Origin: Trachelipus rathkii | Lineage: Eukaryota > Arthropoda > Malacostraca > Isopoda > Trachelipodidae | NCBI GenBank assembly: GCA_015478945.1 | Contig: JABUQX010065537.1 | Span: forward strand, 15,001-28,271 | Reading direction: 5' to 3' | DNA length: 13,271 nt | Shown here: piece by piece, positions 1 to 10,046 of the stretch | Layout: the number at the start of each line of letters is the position of its first letter | Numbering within the stretch: position 1 is the stretch's first letter | The notes under the pieces: model-generated | What the model was told of the DNA's origin: nothing | Seen by the model: the letters and a program-made list of their open reading frames with translations, nothing else | The model's database searches: none | Translations under genes and position numbers: made by a program

Positions 1-61
1 ATAATATATATATATATCATATATCTTATATTTTTCTGTATATATTATATATACTATATAT

Positions 62-368
62 ATATACTATTACACTAAGAAGCTTTAAAATTCGTTTCAT
101 CGTATTGGTAAAACGCCGCGACACATAGGGCTGGAGTCAAAAATAATAAACACTTCAAAGTGTCACATAAATACTACGATGCCATTAAGTCTCAGAATGG
201 CAACTCTATACACTACTTGGCTATTTCGCTATCTTGGGGGGGAATTTTTCATCGCTTCCACCAACACTAATCAACAGAAAACCCGAATCTTCGATTGTTT
301 TGGGCCCAAAAATAAACACTACTTCTCCTCATCTCTCAATCGCAACATCACACACACCACACAGCATC
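62..368. other. Complex-sequence island in AT flank, unidentified
   Basis: About 300 bases of non-repetitive sequence lie between AT tracts. The island holds a short inverted repeat (150-155 with 158-163, ACACTT/AAGTGT) and two similar phrases containing AAAATAAACACT-like sequence near 140-155 and 307-321. Two short plus-strand frames overlap here, but both run out into AT repeat and neither resembles a known protein. I could not align the island to the array unit. It may be old single-copy sequence or a repeat remnant. Confidence 0.4.
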
Positions 369-374
369 ATATTA

Positions 375-414
<40 letters not shown>

Positions 415-726
415 ATATAATATATACTATAAATATATATATATATTAATATATATATATATATATATAGAAAATAAATATAACACACACACTGGAAAAT
501 TTTTTTTTTTTTAAATTCTATAAAAATATATTATCTATATATATATATATTAGTATATATATACCTATATAATATAATATATTATAATATATATATAATA
601 ATATATATATGAATATAACACCATTATATATATATATATATACTATATATATATATACACCACTACACTACTCATACACCACACACCCACATATTATATT
701 ATATATAATATATATAACACGGTATA

Positions 727-770
<44 letters not shown>

Positions 771-981
771 CATATATATATATATATCCCACTAATATAT
801 TATATATATATATAACTCACCTCTCACTCCATTATATATATATAAATAATATTTTATTTTATAATATTCCCCATTTATATATATATATATAATATATATA
901 TAAATATATTACCTATATATATACATATATAACTATATATAATATAAATAATAATATACCATATATATATATATATATATA

Positions 982-1057
982 TGGTAGGTTTCGTGGTGTG
1001 AAGACGTGCTTGAATGACTGTTTGCTATCCGACAATAGGGAATATATCATAGTCAAT
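982..1057. other. Short complex island, unidentified
   Basis: About 75 bases of non-AT sequence sit between AT tracts. The phrase CATAGTCAATATA at its right end recurs near 1171, so a local duplication within the AT tract is likely. No coding or RNA signal was seen. Confidence 0.35.
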
Positions 1058-1184
1058 ATATATATATATACATATACACATATTAATATCCTTACACAAT
1101 AACCTATATATATATATATATTATATAATATATCACACATATAATAATAATATATATATATATAACAAACCATAGTCAATATAT

Positions 1185-1217
<33 letters not shown>

Positions 1218-1433
1218 CATACACACACTCATAACGGTATATATATATATATAATATATATTATAATTTATATATATATAACCATATATAATATATAATA
1301 ATAATATATATATATAACACTACATCACACCATATATTATATTATACACCCACATATATATATAATACAACATATTCAATATTAATAATATATAATATAT
1401 ATATATATTATAATATATATATAAATATTATAC

Positions 1434-2795
1434 AAAGGCTTCCGACGCCCCTTATTACGTCGATTTCAACATGGACCGTTTTTGAATTACAGTCTTTCCG
1501 AATATCCGAGCAGGACAAAAACATTCTTCCTCAGTTTAATTCTGATTATCCTGAAACTTGTTGCAAATATTAATATCACTTTATATACATAAGCCAACCT
1601 TTGACAACATATTTATATATACGGTTAACCACGACATTCTACATCACATCGCGCAAGTACTAGCACATCTCATCGACATTGGTCTGAATTAAATTATCTT
1701 CGTACTAAATATATCTACCTGACACGATCTAATTTGTCCTATTCAAGGCACCCTTTTTATCCAGTGTTCTTTCTTTGTCCCTGCTTTAATATTCACCACA
1801 CAGAATACAAGCTCGCAGTACTAACACATCTACGCTACCACTTGCTGTCCAAACACGACTATATATAACACAATTTTTAAGTCGCAAACATATGTCACCC
1901 GTGATCCATTGTTCAGTTTAGATTTGAAAAGAAATTAATAGCAAGATTTTCACATAATAGGCATTCTTTAAATACACGGAATGACCCAACTAAATAAGGA
2001 ACCATATTGGTTGTCATTATCAAAAGTACACTACAGACTTACCACTCTACATCATCATACACATCACACGAATCTATAGATTCCATCGTATCACATCAGA
2101 GAGAGAGAGATAATATATTTTTAACTCATTTGTCATGAGTCAATAAAGACAACACCGTTACACATACACCAAATCACCCATCCTGAGAAAAGAATAGAAT
2201 AAAATCTCTTTTCTACTCCTAAATCAGGATAAAAAAGAACCATGAGAGAACACACGTTTTTCTACTATACATCGCAGATCAAAAGATCTGCTGAACCTCT
2301 TTTGGGAGCCTCAGCTCAGACTAAATCATATATTATTAGATATGGAGAAAAAGGTAATGGCTCACTTCTACCTAGGTCCTCGTAAAACATCAACATCATC
2401 GCTCAATCCTTAGTGACAATTTTCTTGCCTTAAAACACCACATTCTAATATATTGGGAGGGTGATAGTATGGGTATTAACCTGGGCCTTGAGGCTTAGGA
2501 GTGTTTGCAGATCAAAGATCTTGATACACAGATAGATCATATTCATTTAATTTTTTTAATTGAACTAGATACATTAAGTGAAAGTAGCAGCCATCACTGG
2601 GATTTTGAGCATTCTTTCCAGCATATCCAACGGACTCCATAAACAAAAAGAATGTTTCTACCCTGGAAAACTTGGAACATAACTACATAATAAGAACAAA
2701 CACACCGTATTGAGGAATCTAGAAATATTGGTCCAAAGTAATGTTTGTTTCACCAAGCAAAACAATACATATCAGTGCCACCCCCACACACTGAT
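1434..2795 (-). pseudogene. Pseudogene copy 1, uncharacterised repetitive protein family, C-terminus missing
   Basis: This is the most decayed copy of the minus-strand dead gene described at 6741-8190. It aligns to the other copies by DNA along its length but has many small insertions, often CA or CAC, so little protein can be read. A DIRK block is still visible on the minus strand near 1490-1510, and the N-terminal gene region ends near 2795. The C-terminal blocks (KVHFLNS and the NYCW region) should lie below 1434, where the AT tract begins, so the gene is truncated there. The stop seen in all other copies in the PNL-stop-SA block is also present (TCA on the plus strand at 2512-2514). The family assignment rests mainly on DNA similarity to copies 2-4. 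Confidence 0.65.
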
Positions 2796-4032
2796 TTTGT
2801 ATACGTAAAAATGGATAGCGGATCAACGTCTAAGGATCAGTAATTTAAATAGAGAGGATAAATGTGTAAAAGAGATTCCTCACTTCATATCAAAGGATAA
2901 CACACCACCACAGAGATAGCAATATTAAACAATGGGACATACTGTTTAGTTTAACCCAGAGGTTTCTAATCTTTTATAGAGAGATACGAGCCTCCGACCC
3001 CAACCAACAGACGACCAACTTCGTGACTCATAGGGATTACTTTTGAAATTAAAAATGTTAATGTAATAAATGGCTCATCTCTGCTTTATTACTATTATGG
3101 ATTTAGCTAGTAACTTGCCACCACTTTTCTATCCAGATGACCTCGAGCAGTTTGTGCAGCTCCCTAACTACTACTACTATTCTACTACTACCCCACACAC
3201 ACCTCATCATTTTTTGCTATTACTCATTACTCTACTATTACTATTATTACTACGATATTCTTTAGAGATAAACCAAAATTCTAGACCGCTTTTCTAAAAT
3301 TCCTTCTATTTTGTTAAACTCTTCCTTTTTTTGGGTTCTCCGATTAACTTTCTTATTCTGTAACCCAATTTCTATTCACGTTAGGTCTTCCGCATGAAAA
3401 CACCTCCACCTAGCGCGCGAGAAAACTTTTTTTGTCTGGTACTCGGTGCTACTAAGTACTTACTTAACTGGTCCGGAATTGTTGTCCAAGACTACTTTAA
3501 TTTTAACATGGTTCGACTAATGCTCTTATGGAGGGGTCCCTCGGAGTGTGCCAAAATGCATTACCCGGTGCTGATCTCTCTGGAGGAGGTGTACATTCAT
3601 ATTCTTTTCCATTCAACTAAAAGCTACACCCCTTTTAACTCTGCGTATTCCTTCTCGTATTCGCACAGGGGGCGTCTGCCTCAGGAATTAAAGTCGTCTT
3701 CAAACTAACAAAAAAACTCACGCAAATTATTAATTTTTTTTCCCTGAAAAGTGCAAAGTCTCATTTCCGGGATCTCAAAAACTAGGTAACCACATTTATT
3801 TTTCTCTTTTGCAGGATTTTAATAAAAAAAAAAATGTTTACTTCAACTTTGCTTCTTTCTCTTTCCCTTCTCTAGTATCTTCAACGACACAACTGCCGTT
3901 TTACCATCTGCTAAAACTGAATTCTTCTTTTCCAAACTTTTTGTCAATTTCAAATTAGGCGATTCCAGGTGTTATTTCCTCCTTCTCCCTCCCACTCAGC
4001 TCGTTTTATATCTATGTAATTTCTTCTAAAAT
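2796..4032. repeat. Non-genic half of unit, copy 1
   Basis: This is the counterpart of 5526-6655 in copy 2. It contains an ACT/ATT tract and CT-rich sequence leading into the TC tract. The plus-strand frames at 3070-3297 and 3394-3708 are not conserved as proteins between copies. At 3658-3690 it has a diverged form (CACAGGGGGCG) of the inverted repeat that is intact in copies 2 and 4. No coding signal was found on either strand. Confidence 0.7.
3166..3253. repeat. ACT/ATT trinucleotide tract, copy 1
   Basis: Imperfect ACT and ATT triplets, interrupted by CACACACC-like sequence and TTTTTGC. The same position carries a triplet tract of different length in every unit, so it is unstable or exchanged between copies. 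Confidence 0.8.
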
Positions 4033-4117
4033 CTCTCTTCTCTCTCTCTCTCTCTCTTCTTCTTCTCTCTCTCTATTCTGTTCTCTCTCTCTCTCTCTAT
4101 CTCTTCTCTTCTCTCCC
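4033..4117. repeat. Interrupted (TC)n tract, junction of copies 1 and 2
   Basis: A polypyrimidine tract of about 85 bases, broken by TT and TA. It separates the non-genic half of copy 1 from the C-terminal end of the copy 2 pseudogene. It is the least pure of the TC tracts, consistent with the greater age or poorer sequence of copy 1. Confidence 0.9.
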
Positions 4118-5525
4118 TTTCAATCATCCCACATAGTTCGTATTCTTTCTTGGATGTCCACCTTTCCTTCTTATCTCTTCACCCACATTTCCTTGAATGT
4201 TTGGTGAGATCTTCACCTGACTTTCGCTTTAAAGGACTATGTTTTCCTTCGAATTCAGGAATGCACCTTTAATCTCATTCCTACAAAGGTTTTTAAAAAT
4301 TTTGTTCGCATATTGTCCCATAATTTTCTAGAATTTGATGGTTATTTTCGTAATTGGTAATCATCTTTAAGGCCTTCGAACCTTTCTCACTGATTCCAGC
4401 ACGGACTTTTGAATCAATAGCTTCTCGAAAATAGCGGCACAGGACAAAAAACTTCTTTCCCTATGTTCAAAACATTCTCCATATTTTGGCAAACCTTTAA
4501 CAAATTGTTTTATTACGGCAAGTTTAATATGGATGTAAGTAAGACTTTGCTTGGTCTGATTAAATTATCTCGTACTATATTTTTGCCCCCAGGCTTTAAA
4601 GTTGTCCTACAAGGCCAACCCTTTTTTGTCCAGTGTTCTTTTTTGTCCATGCTTTCCTATTCACGCAAGAAATAGTGGTGCTTATTGTATCCAACTTGCT
4701 GTTCAAATAATATAGAAAACAATTTTAACCGTGATCATTGTAGTTTAGATTTGAAAGAATTAAAGCAAGATTTTTATAGCATTCTTTTAAATACACGGAA
4801 TGACCCACTAATAAGGAACCATATTTGTTGTCATTATAAAGTAGCACTGCTTTAAGACTTATTTTTAACGAATCTATAGATTTCCACTCGTTCACATCGT
4901 AATATATTTTCAACTTTGTCATGAGTCCCGGAATATCGCTACAATACACCAAATCACCATCCTGAGAAAAGAATAAAATCCTTTTTCTACTCCTAAATCA
5001 GGATAAAAAAGAACCATGAGAGAACAAGTTTTCTCCTTCAAAGATCTGCTGAATCTTTTGGGAGGTTCAAGCCTCAGACTAAATCATTTAATTTAGTATT
5101 ATTTAATAATACTAAATTATTGGCTCACTTCTACCTAGGTCCTCGTAAACATTAACATCATCGTCACAATCCTGAGTGACAATTTCTAAGTCCTTACAAA
5201 CATTTCTAATATATTGGGAGGTGATAGTATGGGTATACCTGGGCCTTGAGGCATAGGATGTGTTGCAGATCAAAGATTAGGATAGAAAATGTCTTTTTAA
5301 TTTTTTTTAAATTGAACCCTTGTACATTAAAAACAAATAGCAGCCATCACTGTGATTTTGAGCTTCTTTCCAGATCATACGGACTCCATAACGAAAGAAT
5401 GTTTCCTACCCTTGGAAAACTATGGAACTTCTTCCACATAATAAGAACAAACTGTATGAGGAATCCAAGAATCTTGGTCAAAGTAATGTTTGTTTCACAA
5501 CAAATTTAGTGCCCCCTCCACACAC
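4118..5525 (-). pseudogene. Pseudogene copy 2, uncharacterised repetitive protein family
   Basis: Dead copy of the gene described at 6741-8190, reading from 5525 down to 4118. Clear blocks on the minus strand are YCSDIPGLMTKLKIYYD and ISLKAVLLYNDNKYGS (4725-4952), and IHIKLAVIKQFVKG followed by LPKYGECFEH at 4463-4534. The C-terminal end near 4125-4190 is poorly preserved. It lacks the 18 or so bases coding the LLGSWLE block that copies 3 and 4 retain. A 31-base palindrome interrupts the region before the LNLPKDS block. The two shared stops are present (plus-strand TCA at 5074-5076 and 5270-5272). Bases 4463-4867 are identical to 7127-7531. The antisense frame at 4463-4675 is a shadow of this gene. 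Confidence 0.82.
5089..5119. repeat. 31-base near-perfect palindrome inside pseudogene copy 2
   Basis: Two 15-base arms (5089-5103 and 5105-5119) are exactly complementary around one central T. The motif is TAATTTAGTATTATT and its complement. It replaces the sequence found in copy 3 at the matching place (about 7762-7790), where the pseudogene codes the LFSQFELNDLV block. A shorter form with 10-base arms occurs in copy 4. It could be a tiny foldback insertion, a replication template switch, or a terminator-like hairpin by chance. I infer insertion because copy 3 keeps the protein-like sequence. Confidence 0.85.
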
Positions 5526-6109
5526 TGATTTAGTATACGTAAAAATGAGCATAGCGATTACGTCTAAGATCTAAGATCAGATATTTAAACAGAGAAAGGA
5601 TAATGTGTAAAAAGACGATTCCACGAGCTTTATCAAAGGATCAAACAACGACAACGAGATAGCAATGGTGACATAACTGTTTAGTTTAATCCAGAGGTTT
5701 CTTAATCTTTTATGGTCACGAGCCCACGACCCGAAACCGACAAGACGACCAACTTCGTGATTCATGGGATTACTTTGAAATTAAAAATGTTAATGTAATA
5801 ATGCTCATTCTATGCTTTAATTCTTTAATGCTTAGCTAGTGGACTTGCCAACAACTTTTCTATCCAGAATGACCTCGAGCAGTTGGTGTACTTTTACTAT
5901 TACTACTACTGATATTCTTGAAGATAAACCCAACATTCTAGACCGTTTCCTAAAATCCTTCTATTCTGTTAAACTCTTTCCTTTTTTTGGGGTTCCTCCG
6001 ATAACTTTCTTATATCTGTACCCATTTCTATCACGTCAAGTCTTCTACATGAAAGACCTCCACCTACGGCGAGAAAACTTTTTTGTCTGGCACTTCGGTG
6101 CTACAAACA

Positions 6110-6130
6110 AGTCGGATTTGTTGTCCGACT
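6110..6130. repeat. Short hairpin in non-genic half, copy 2
   Basis: Seven-base perfect arms AGTCGGA and TCCGACT flank a TTTGTTG loop. It is also present in copy 4 (12133-12153). Copy 3 has lost it in a deletion, and copy 1 has only a disrupted remnant. Function unknown; it may be a remnant of an element end. Confidence 0.6.
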
Positions 6131-6294
6131 ACTTTAATTTCCCATGGATTGACCACTGCTCTTATGGGAGGGGTCCCTCGGAGTGTGCAAAATGAATTAC
6201 CGTGGTGAATCTCTCAGGCATGGAGGTGTACATTCAATATTCTTTCCATTCAACTAAACCTAACACCCCTTTTAACTCTGCTTATTCTCGTATT

Positions 6295-6308
6295 CGCCAC
6301 AGGTGGCG
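6295..6308. repeat. CGCCAC-AG-GTGGCG inverted repeat with CTCF-like core
   Basis: Six-base arms around AG form a 14-base inverted repeat. The right arm extends to AGGTGGCGC (6301-6309), which fits the AGRKGGCGC core known for insect CTCF. It is also present in copy 4, altered in copy 1 and absent in copy 3. Binding is not shown; a match this short can arise by chance. Confidence 0.4.
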
Positions 6309-6651
6309 CTGTCTTCAGGAATTATCATCTTCAAACTCTAAAAACTCACGCAAATTATATTTTTTCCTGAAAAGTGCAAAATCTATTTCCGTGATCCTAA
6401 AAACTCGTATTCCTCTTTTTCTTCCTCTTTTTTTGGCATTTTAAAAAAAAATTTTAACTCCAATTTTGCTTCTTTCTCTTTCCCTTGTCTGGTATCTTCA
6501 GACGGCAAAATTGCCGTTTTACCATCCGCTGAAACTGAATTTTTCTTCCAAACTTTTGTCTCTAATTTCAAATTAGGCGATTCCAGTGTTATTCCTCCTT
6601 CTCCCCCCCTCCCCTCCAGCTCGTTTATATCTAATATTGTAATTTCTTCTA

Positions 6652-6655
<4 letters not shown>

Positions 6656-6740
<85 letters not shown>
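6656..6740. repeat. (TC)42 tract, junction of copies 2 and 3
   Basis: A pure polypyrimidine run of about 85 bases. On the minus strand it starts at the last recognisable codons of the copy 3 pseudogene (NYCWMLKRE), so the GA repeat appears to have grown out of the Lys-Arg-Glu codons. The Arg-Glu and Ser-Leu frames across it are artefacts. Confidence 0.95.
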
Positions 6741-6742
<2 letters not shown>

Positions 6743-8190
6743 AACATCCAACAGTAGTTCATAATCTTCTTGATGTTCCACCTTCATTCTTATCTCTTTT
6801 ACATTTCCTTGATGTTTTGGTGAGATCTTTCACCCTACTCTTCGCTTTAAAGGACTTTAAAGGTTTTCTTCGAATTCAAGAAATGCACCTTTAATCTCTT
6901 TCCGTAACAAAGGTTTTTAAAAATTTTGTTCGCATATTCCCACAATTTTCTTGTAGTTTAGTCTCTATTGTTTCCAAGAAAATTGGTACATCTTTAAAGG
7001 CCTTCGAAGCCCCTTTTTACTGATTCCAACATTGGAGTTTTGAATATAAGCGTCCGAATATCCGCGCAGACAAAAATCTTCTTCCTTCAGTCTTACTTCT
7101 TATCATCCTGAAAACTTGCTGCAACTATGTTCAAAACATTCTCCATATTTTGGCAAACCTTTAACAAATTGTTTTATTACGGCAAGTTTAATATGGATGT
7201 AAGTAAGACTTTGCTTGGTCTGATTAAATTATCTCGTACTATATTTTTGCCCCCAGGCTTTAAAGTTGTCCTACAAGGCCAACCCTTTTTTGTCCAGTGT
7301 TCTTTTTTGTCCATGCTTTCCTATTCACGCAAGAAATAGTGGTGCTTATTGTATCCAACTTGCTGTTCAAATAATATAGAAAACAATTTTAACCGTGATC
7401 ATTGTAGTTTAGATTTGAAAGAATTAAAGCAAGATTTTTATAGCATTCTTTTAAATACACGGAATGACCCACTAATAAGGAACCATATTTGTTGTCATTA
7501 TAAAGTAGCACTGCTTTAAGACTTATTTTTAACCAATCTATAGATTTCCACTCGTTCATATCGTAATATATTTTCAACTTTGTCATGAGTCCCGGAATAT
7601 CGCTACAATGCACCAAATCACCATCCTGAGAAAAGAATAAAATCCTTTTTCTTACTCCTAAATCAGGATAAAAAAGAACCATGAGAGAACAAGTTTTCTC
7701 CAACCAGGAGCCTAGAAGATCTGTTGAATCTTTTGGGAGGTTCAAGCCTCAGACTAAATCATTTAACTCGAACTGCGAAAAAAAGTATTGGCTCACTTCT
7801 ACCTAGGTCCTCGTAAACATCAACATCATCGTCACAATCCTGAGTGACAATTTCTAAATCCTTACAAACATTTATAATATAGTGATAGGTGATAGTATGG
7901 ATATACCTGGGCCTTGAGGCATAGGATGTGTTGCAGATCAAAGATTAGGATAGAAAATTTCTTTCTTAATTTTTTTAAATTGAACCCTTGTAAAACAAAT
8001 AGCAGCCATCACTGTGATTTTGAGCTTCTTTCCAGATCATACGGACTCCATAACGAAAGAATGTTTCCTACCTTTGGAAAACTGTGGAACTTCTTCCACC
8101 TAATAAGAACAAACTGTATGAGGAATCCAAGAATCTTGGTCAAAGTAATGTTTGTTTCACAACAAATTTAGTGCCCCCTCCACACACTGA
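6741..8190 (-). pseudogene. Pseudogene copy 3, uncharacterised repetitive protein family (best preserved)
   Basis: This runs from 8190 down to 6741. Joining the minus-strand frames gives these blocks in order. DQDSWIPHTVC lies near 8110-8150. YGVRMIWKEAQNHSDGCY lies near 8000-8065. YPNL-stop-SATHPMPQGPG lies near 7910-7960. LFSQFELNDLV, LNLPKDSTDLLGSWLE and LVHCSDIPGLM fall between 7600 and 7790. ISLKAVLLYNDNKYGS lies near 7490, then IHIKLAVIKQFVKG at 7157-7198 and NYCWMLKRE near 6745. I recognise this order from an uncharacterised protein family present in many copies in arthropod genomes; its function is unknown to me and members may be transposon-derived. The breaks include a frameshift in a T run near 7777 and stops at 7749-7751 and 7938-7940. 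The minus frame at 7389-7745 is the longest intact piece. The protein is not restored here and is certainly not functional. Confidence 0.85.
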
Positions 8191-8557
8191 TTTAGTATAC
8201 GTAAAAATGAGCATAGCGATTACGTCTAAGATCTAAGATCAGATATTTAAACAGAGAAAGGATAATGTGTAAAAAGACGATTCCACGAGCTTTATCAAAG
8301 GATCAAACAACGACAACGAGATAGCAATGGTGACATAACTGTTTAGTTTAATCCAGAGGTTTCTTAATCTTTTATGGTCACGAGCCCACGACCCGAAACC
8401 GACAAGACGACCAACTTCGTGATTCATGGGATTACTTTGAAATTAAAAATGTTAATGTAATAATGCTCATTCTATGCTTTAATTCTTTAATGCTTAGCTA
8501 GTGGACTTGCCAACAACTTTTCTATCCAGAATGACCTCGAGCAGTTGGTGCAGCTCT

Positions 8558-8631
8558 TTACTATTACTACTATTACTACTACTACTACTACTACTATTAC
8601 TATTACTACTAATATTACTCTTATTACTACT
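8558..8631. repeat. ACT/ATT trinucleotide tract, copy 3
   Basis: About 74 bases of ACT and ATT triplets including seven or more consecutive ACT units. Copy 2 has only about 23 bases here. The tract coincides with the point where copy 2 changes from copy 3-like to copy 4-like sequence. Confidence 0.9.
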
Positions 8632-8804
8632 GATATTCTTAGAGATAAACCGAACATTCTAGACCGTTTCCTAAAATCCTTCTATTCTATTAAACTCTTT
8701 CCTTTTTTGGGGTTCCTCCGATAACTTTCTTTTATCTGTACCCATTTATATCACGTCAAGTCTTGTACATGAAAGACCTTCACCTACGGCGAGAAAACTT
8801 TTTT

Positions 8805-8806
8805 GG
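8805..8806. other. Junction of a 132-base deletion specific to copy 3
   Basis: Relative to copy 2, bases 6086-6217 are missing: GAGAAAACTTTTTTG is followed directly by GCATGGAGGTG. The deletion removes the AGTCGGA hairpin. One shared G is the only homology at the join, consistent with end joining. Confidence 0.8.
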
Positions 8807-9216
8807 CATGGAGGTGTACATTCAATATTCTTTCCATTCAACTAAAGCAAACGGTTTAACTCTGCGTATTCTCGTGATATTGGGGATGAGCTCAGGAATT
8901 AAAGTCGTCTTCAAACTACAAAACTCCCTTAAATATATTTTTCCTGAAAAGTGCAAAATCTATTTCCGGGATCTCAAAACTCGATTCCTCTTTTTTCCTT
9001 TGGCATTAAAAACAAACCCTTAATTCAACTTTGCCTCTTTCTTTTTCCCTTGTCTGGTATCTTCAGACGGCAAATTGCCGTTTTACCATCCGCTAAAACT
9101 GAATTCTTCCAAACTTTTGTCTCTAATTCTAAATTACGATTCCAGTGGGTTGTCTCCTTCTCCACCTCCCTCCTACTCGATTATGTCTAATATTGTAATT
9201 TCTTAAAAGGTGTCTA

Positions 9217-9337
<121 letters not shown>

Positions 9338-9952
9338 AGAGCTTATTAATAATCTCTCTGAGCATGATGGCATTCTTCCTGTGATTCTGAACTTGCATTC
9401 TCTGAACCATGCCTTGGGAAATTATTTCGTTTCTGTTTATTTCTCTTCTGGAAATGTGCTCATTAAGCTTGTGCCAAAAAAAGGAAACCCTCTTTCAACC
9501 CTCAAACTATCTTTCTATCGACTTTAACCTCCGTTCTTCTTAAAAATTTTAATCTATAAATATGTTCTTTAGGTATGTAATATCACTTAACTCTTTCAAC
9601 TATTTATTAATGACCTTCTCTCTATTACTTCTTCACTTATCCACTCCTATGCCGACGACTCCATCCTTCTCATTAGTAATTTCATTTGATCGTCCACACA
9701 CAACAATTAGCTCGCGCTATGGAGGTGGAAATGTAGGAACTTACCCTCTGATCTTCTCGAATTTCTAATTGGGGAATTTAGAACATGGTTGTTTTCAATA
9801 ACTCAAAAACTCAATTTCTTCACCTTACTACTACTCGATATAATCTTTCACACAACTATTAACATCTTCTTCGAAAACACACAACTCAAACCTTCGTCTG
9901 TTGTTAATATTCTTGGTGTTTCTTTTTCTCGTAACCTTAATTGGAAGGAACA

Positions 9953-9954
<2 letters not shown>
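9338..9954 (+). mobile_element. Non-LTR retrotransposon reverse transcriptase fragment, decayed
   Basis: Pieces of a LINE reverse transcriptase are readable on the plus strand. GILPVILNLHS starts at 9369. VPKKGNP (9471-9491) matches the conserved entry to the finger domain, followed by a shifted LTSVL block near 9521. FINDLLS precedes the catalytic YADD motif at 9648-9659. FENTQLKPSSVVNILGVS and NLNWKEHI (about 9870-9956) match the region after the palm, where LINEs typically read LGV then a W-x-x-HI motif. About 100 residues between LTSVL and FINDLL are missing, and there are frameshifts and stops, so it is dead. The endonuclease, RNase H and tail are absent. The motifs suggest the jockey/CR1 group, but the exact clade cannot be set by eye. 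It runs opposite to the pseudogenes and is bounded on both sides by TC tracts. Confidence 0.82.

Positions 9955-10044
<90 letters not shown>
9955..10044. repeat. (TC)45 tract, junction of retrotransposon fragment and copy 4
   Basis: A pure TC run of about 90 bases. It begins inside the retrotransposon coding sequence, right after the WKEHI codons (CACATCTCT), and ends at the C-terminal end of the copy 4 pseudogene. It may have expanded from short TCTC sequence present on either side. The Ser-Leu and Arg-Glu frames here are artefacts. Confidence 0.95.

Positions 10045-10046
<2 letters not shown>

Larger units (their letters stand above)
1..1433. repeat. AT-dinucleotide-rich left flank
   Basis: This stretch is dominated by imperfect (AT)n tracts, for example about 730-761 and 1187-1216, broken by short CA-rich stretches and a poly-T run near 500. 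Open frames read here are products of the repeat (strings of Tyr-Ile) and are not genes. Two islands of ordinary complexity lie inside it (62-368 and 982-1057). The tract stops abruptly at about 1434, where the tandem array begins partway through its unit. Nothing else is supported here. Long alternating AT is prone to cruciform formation, replication slippage and assembly error. Confidence 0.9.
5526..6655. repeat. Non-genic half of unit, copy 2
   Basis: This lies upstream of the minus-strand pseudogene and may be its former 5' region. No family protein block was recognised in it. It has a short triplet tract (about 5890-5912), a hairpin at 6110-6130, an inverted repeat at 6295-6308 and CT-rich sequence before the TC tract. 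Bases about 5500-5888 are identical to 8162-8550 in copy 3, while about 5889-6050 match copy 4 (from 11915) instead. The frames at 5577-5765 (minus) and 5839-6195 (plus) persist only because the DNA is nearly identical between copies, and I do not call them genes. Confidence 0.7.
8191..9216. repeat. Non-genic half of unit, copy 3
   Basis: Counterpart of 5526-6655. Its first about 360 bases are identical to copy 2, then it differs: the triplet tract is longer and 132 bases present in copies 2 and 4 are missing at 8805/8806. The frames at 8763-9023 and 8951-9190 arise only from this deletion and are not conserved. No coding signal was found. Confidence 0.7.

Noticed and set aside
913..1224. Tyr-Ile-rich minus-strand frame in the AT flank
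   Set aside because: It is a translation of alternating AT and shows no protein family character.
4463..4675. Plus-strand 70-residue frame, identical at 7127-7339
   Set aside because: It is antisense to the IHIKLAVIKQFVKG block of the pseudogene, and its identity between copies only reflects near-identical DNA.
5577..5765. Minus-strand 62-residue frame, identical at 8239-8427
   Set aside because: It lies in the non-genic half, is broken in copy 4, and is preserved in copies 2 and 3 only because they share about 390 identical bases. It could be an N-terminal remnant of the dead gene, but I recognise no motif.
6383..6787. Minus-strand frame with a long Arg-Glu repeat, and the similar frames at 9831-10136 and 12875-13243
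   Set aside because: Their length comes from reading through the GA microsatellite, which is open in two frames. Only the short pieces next to the repeat carry family similarity.
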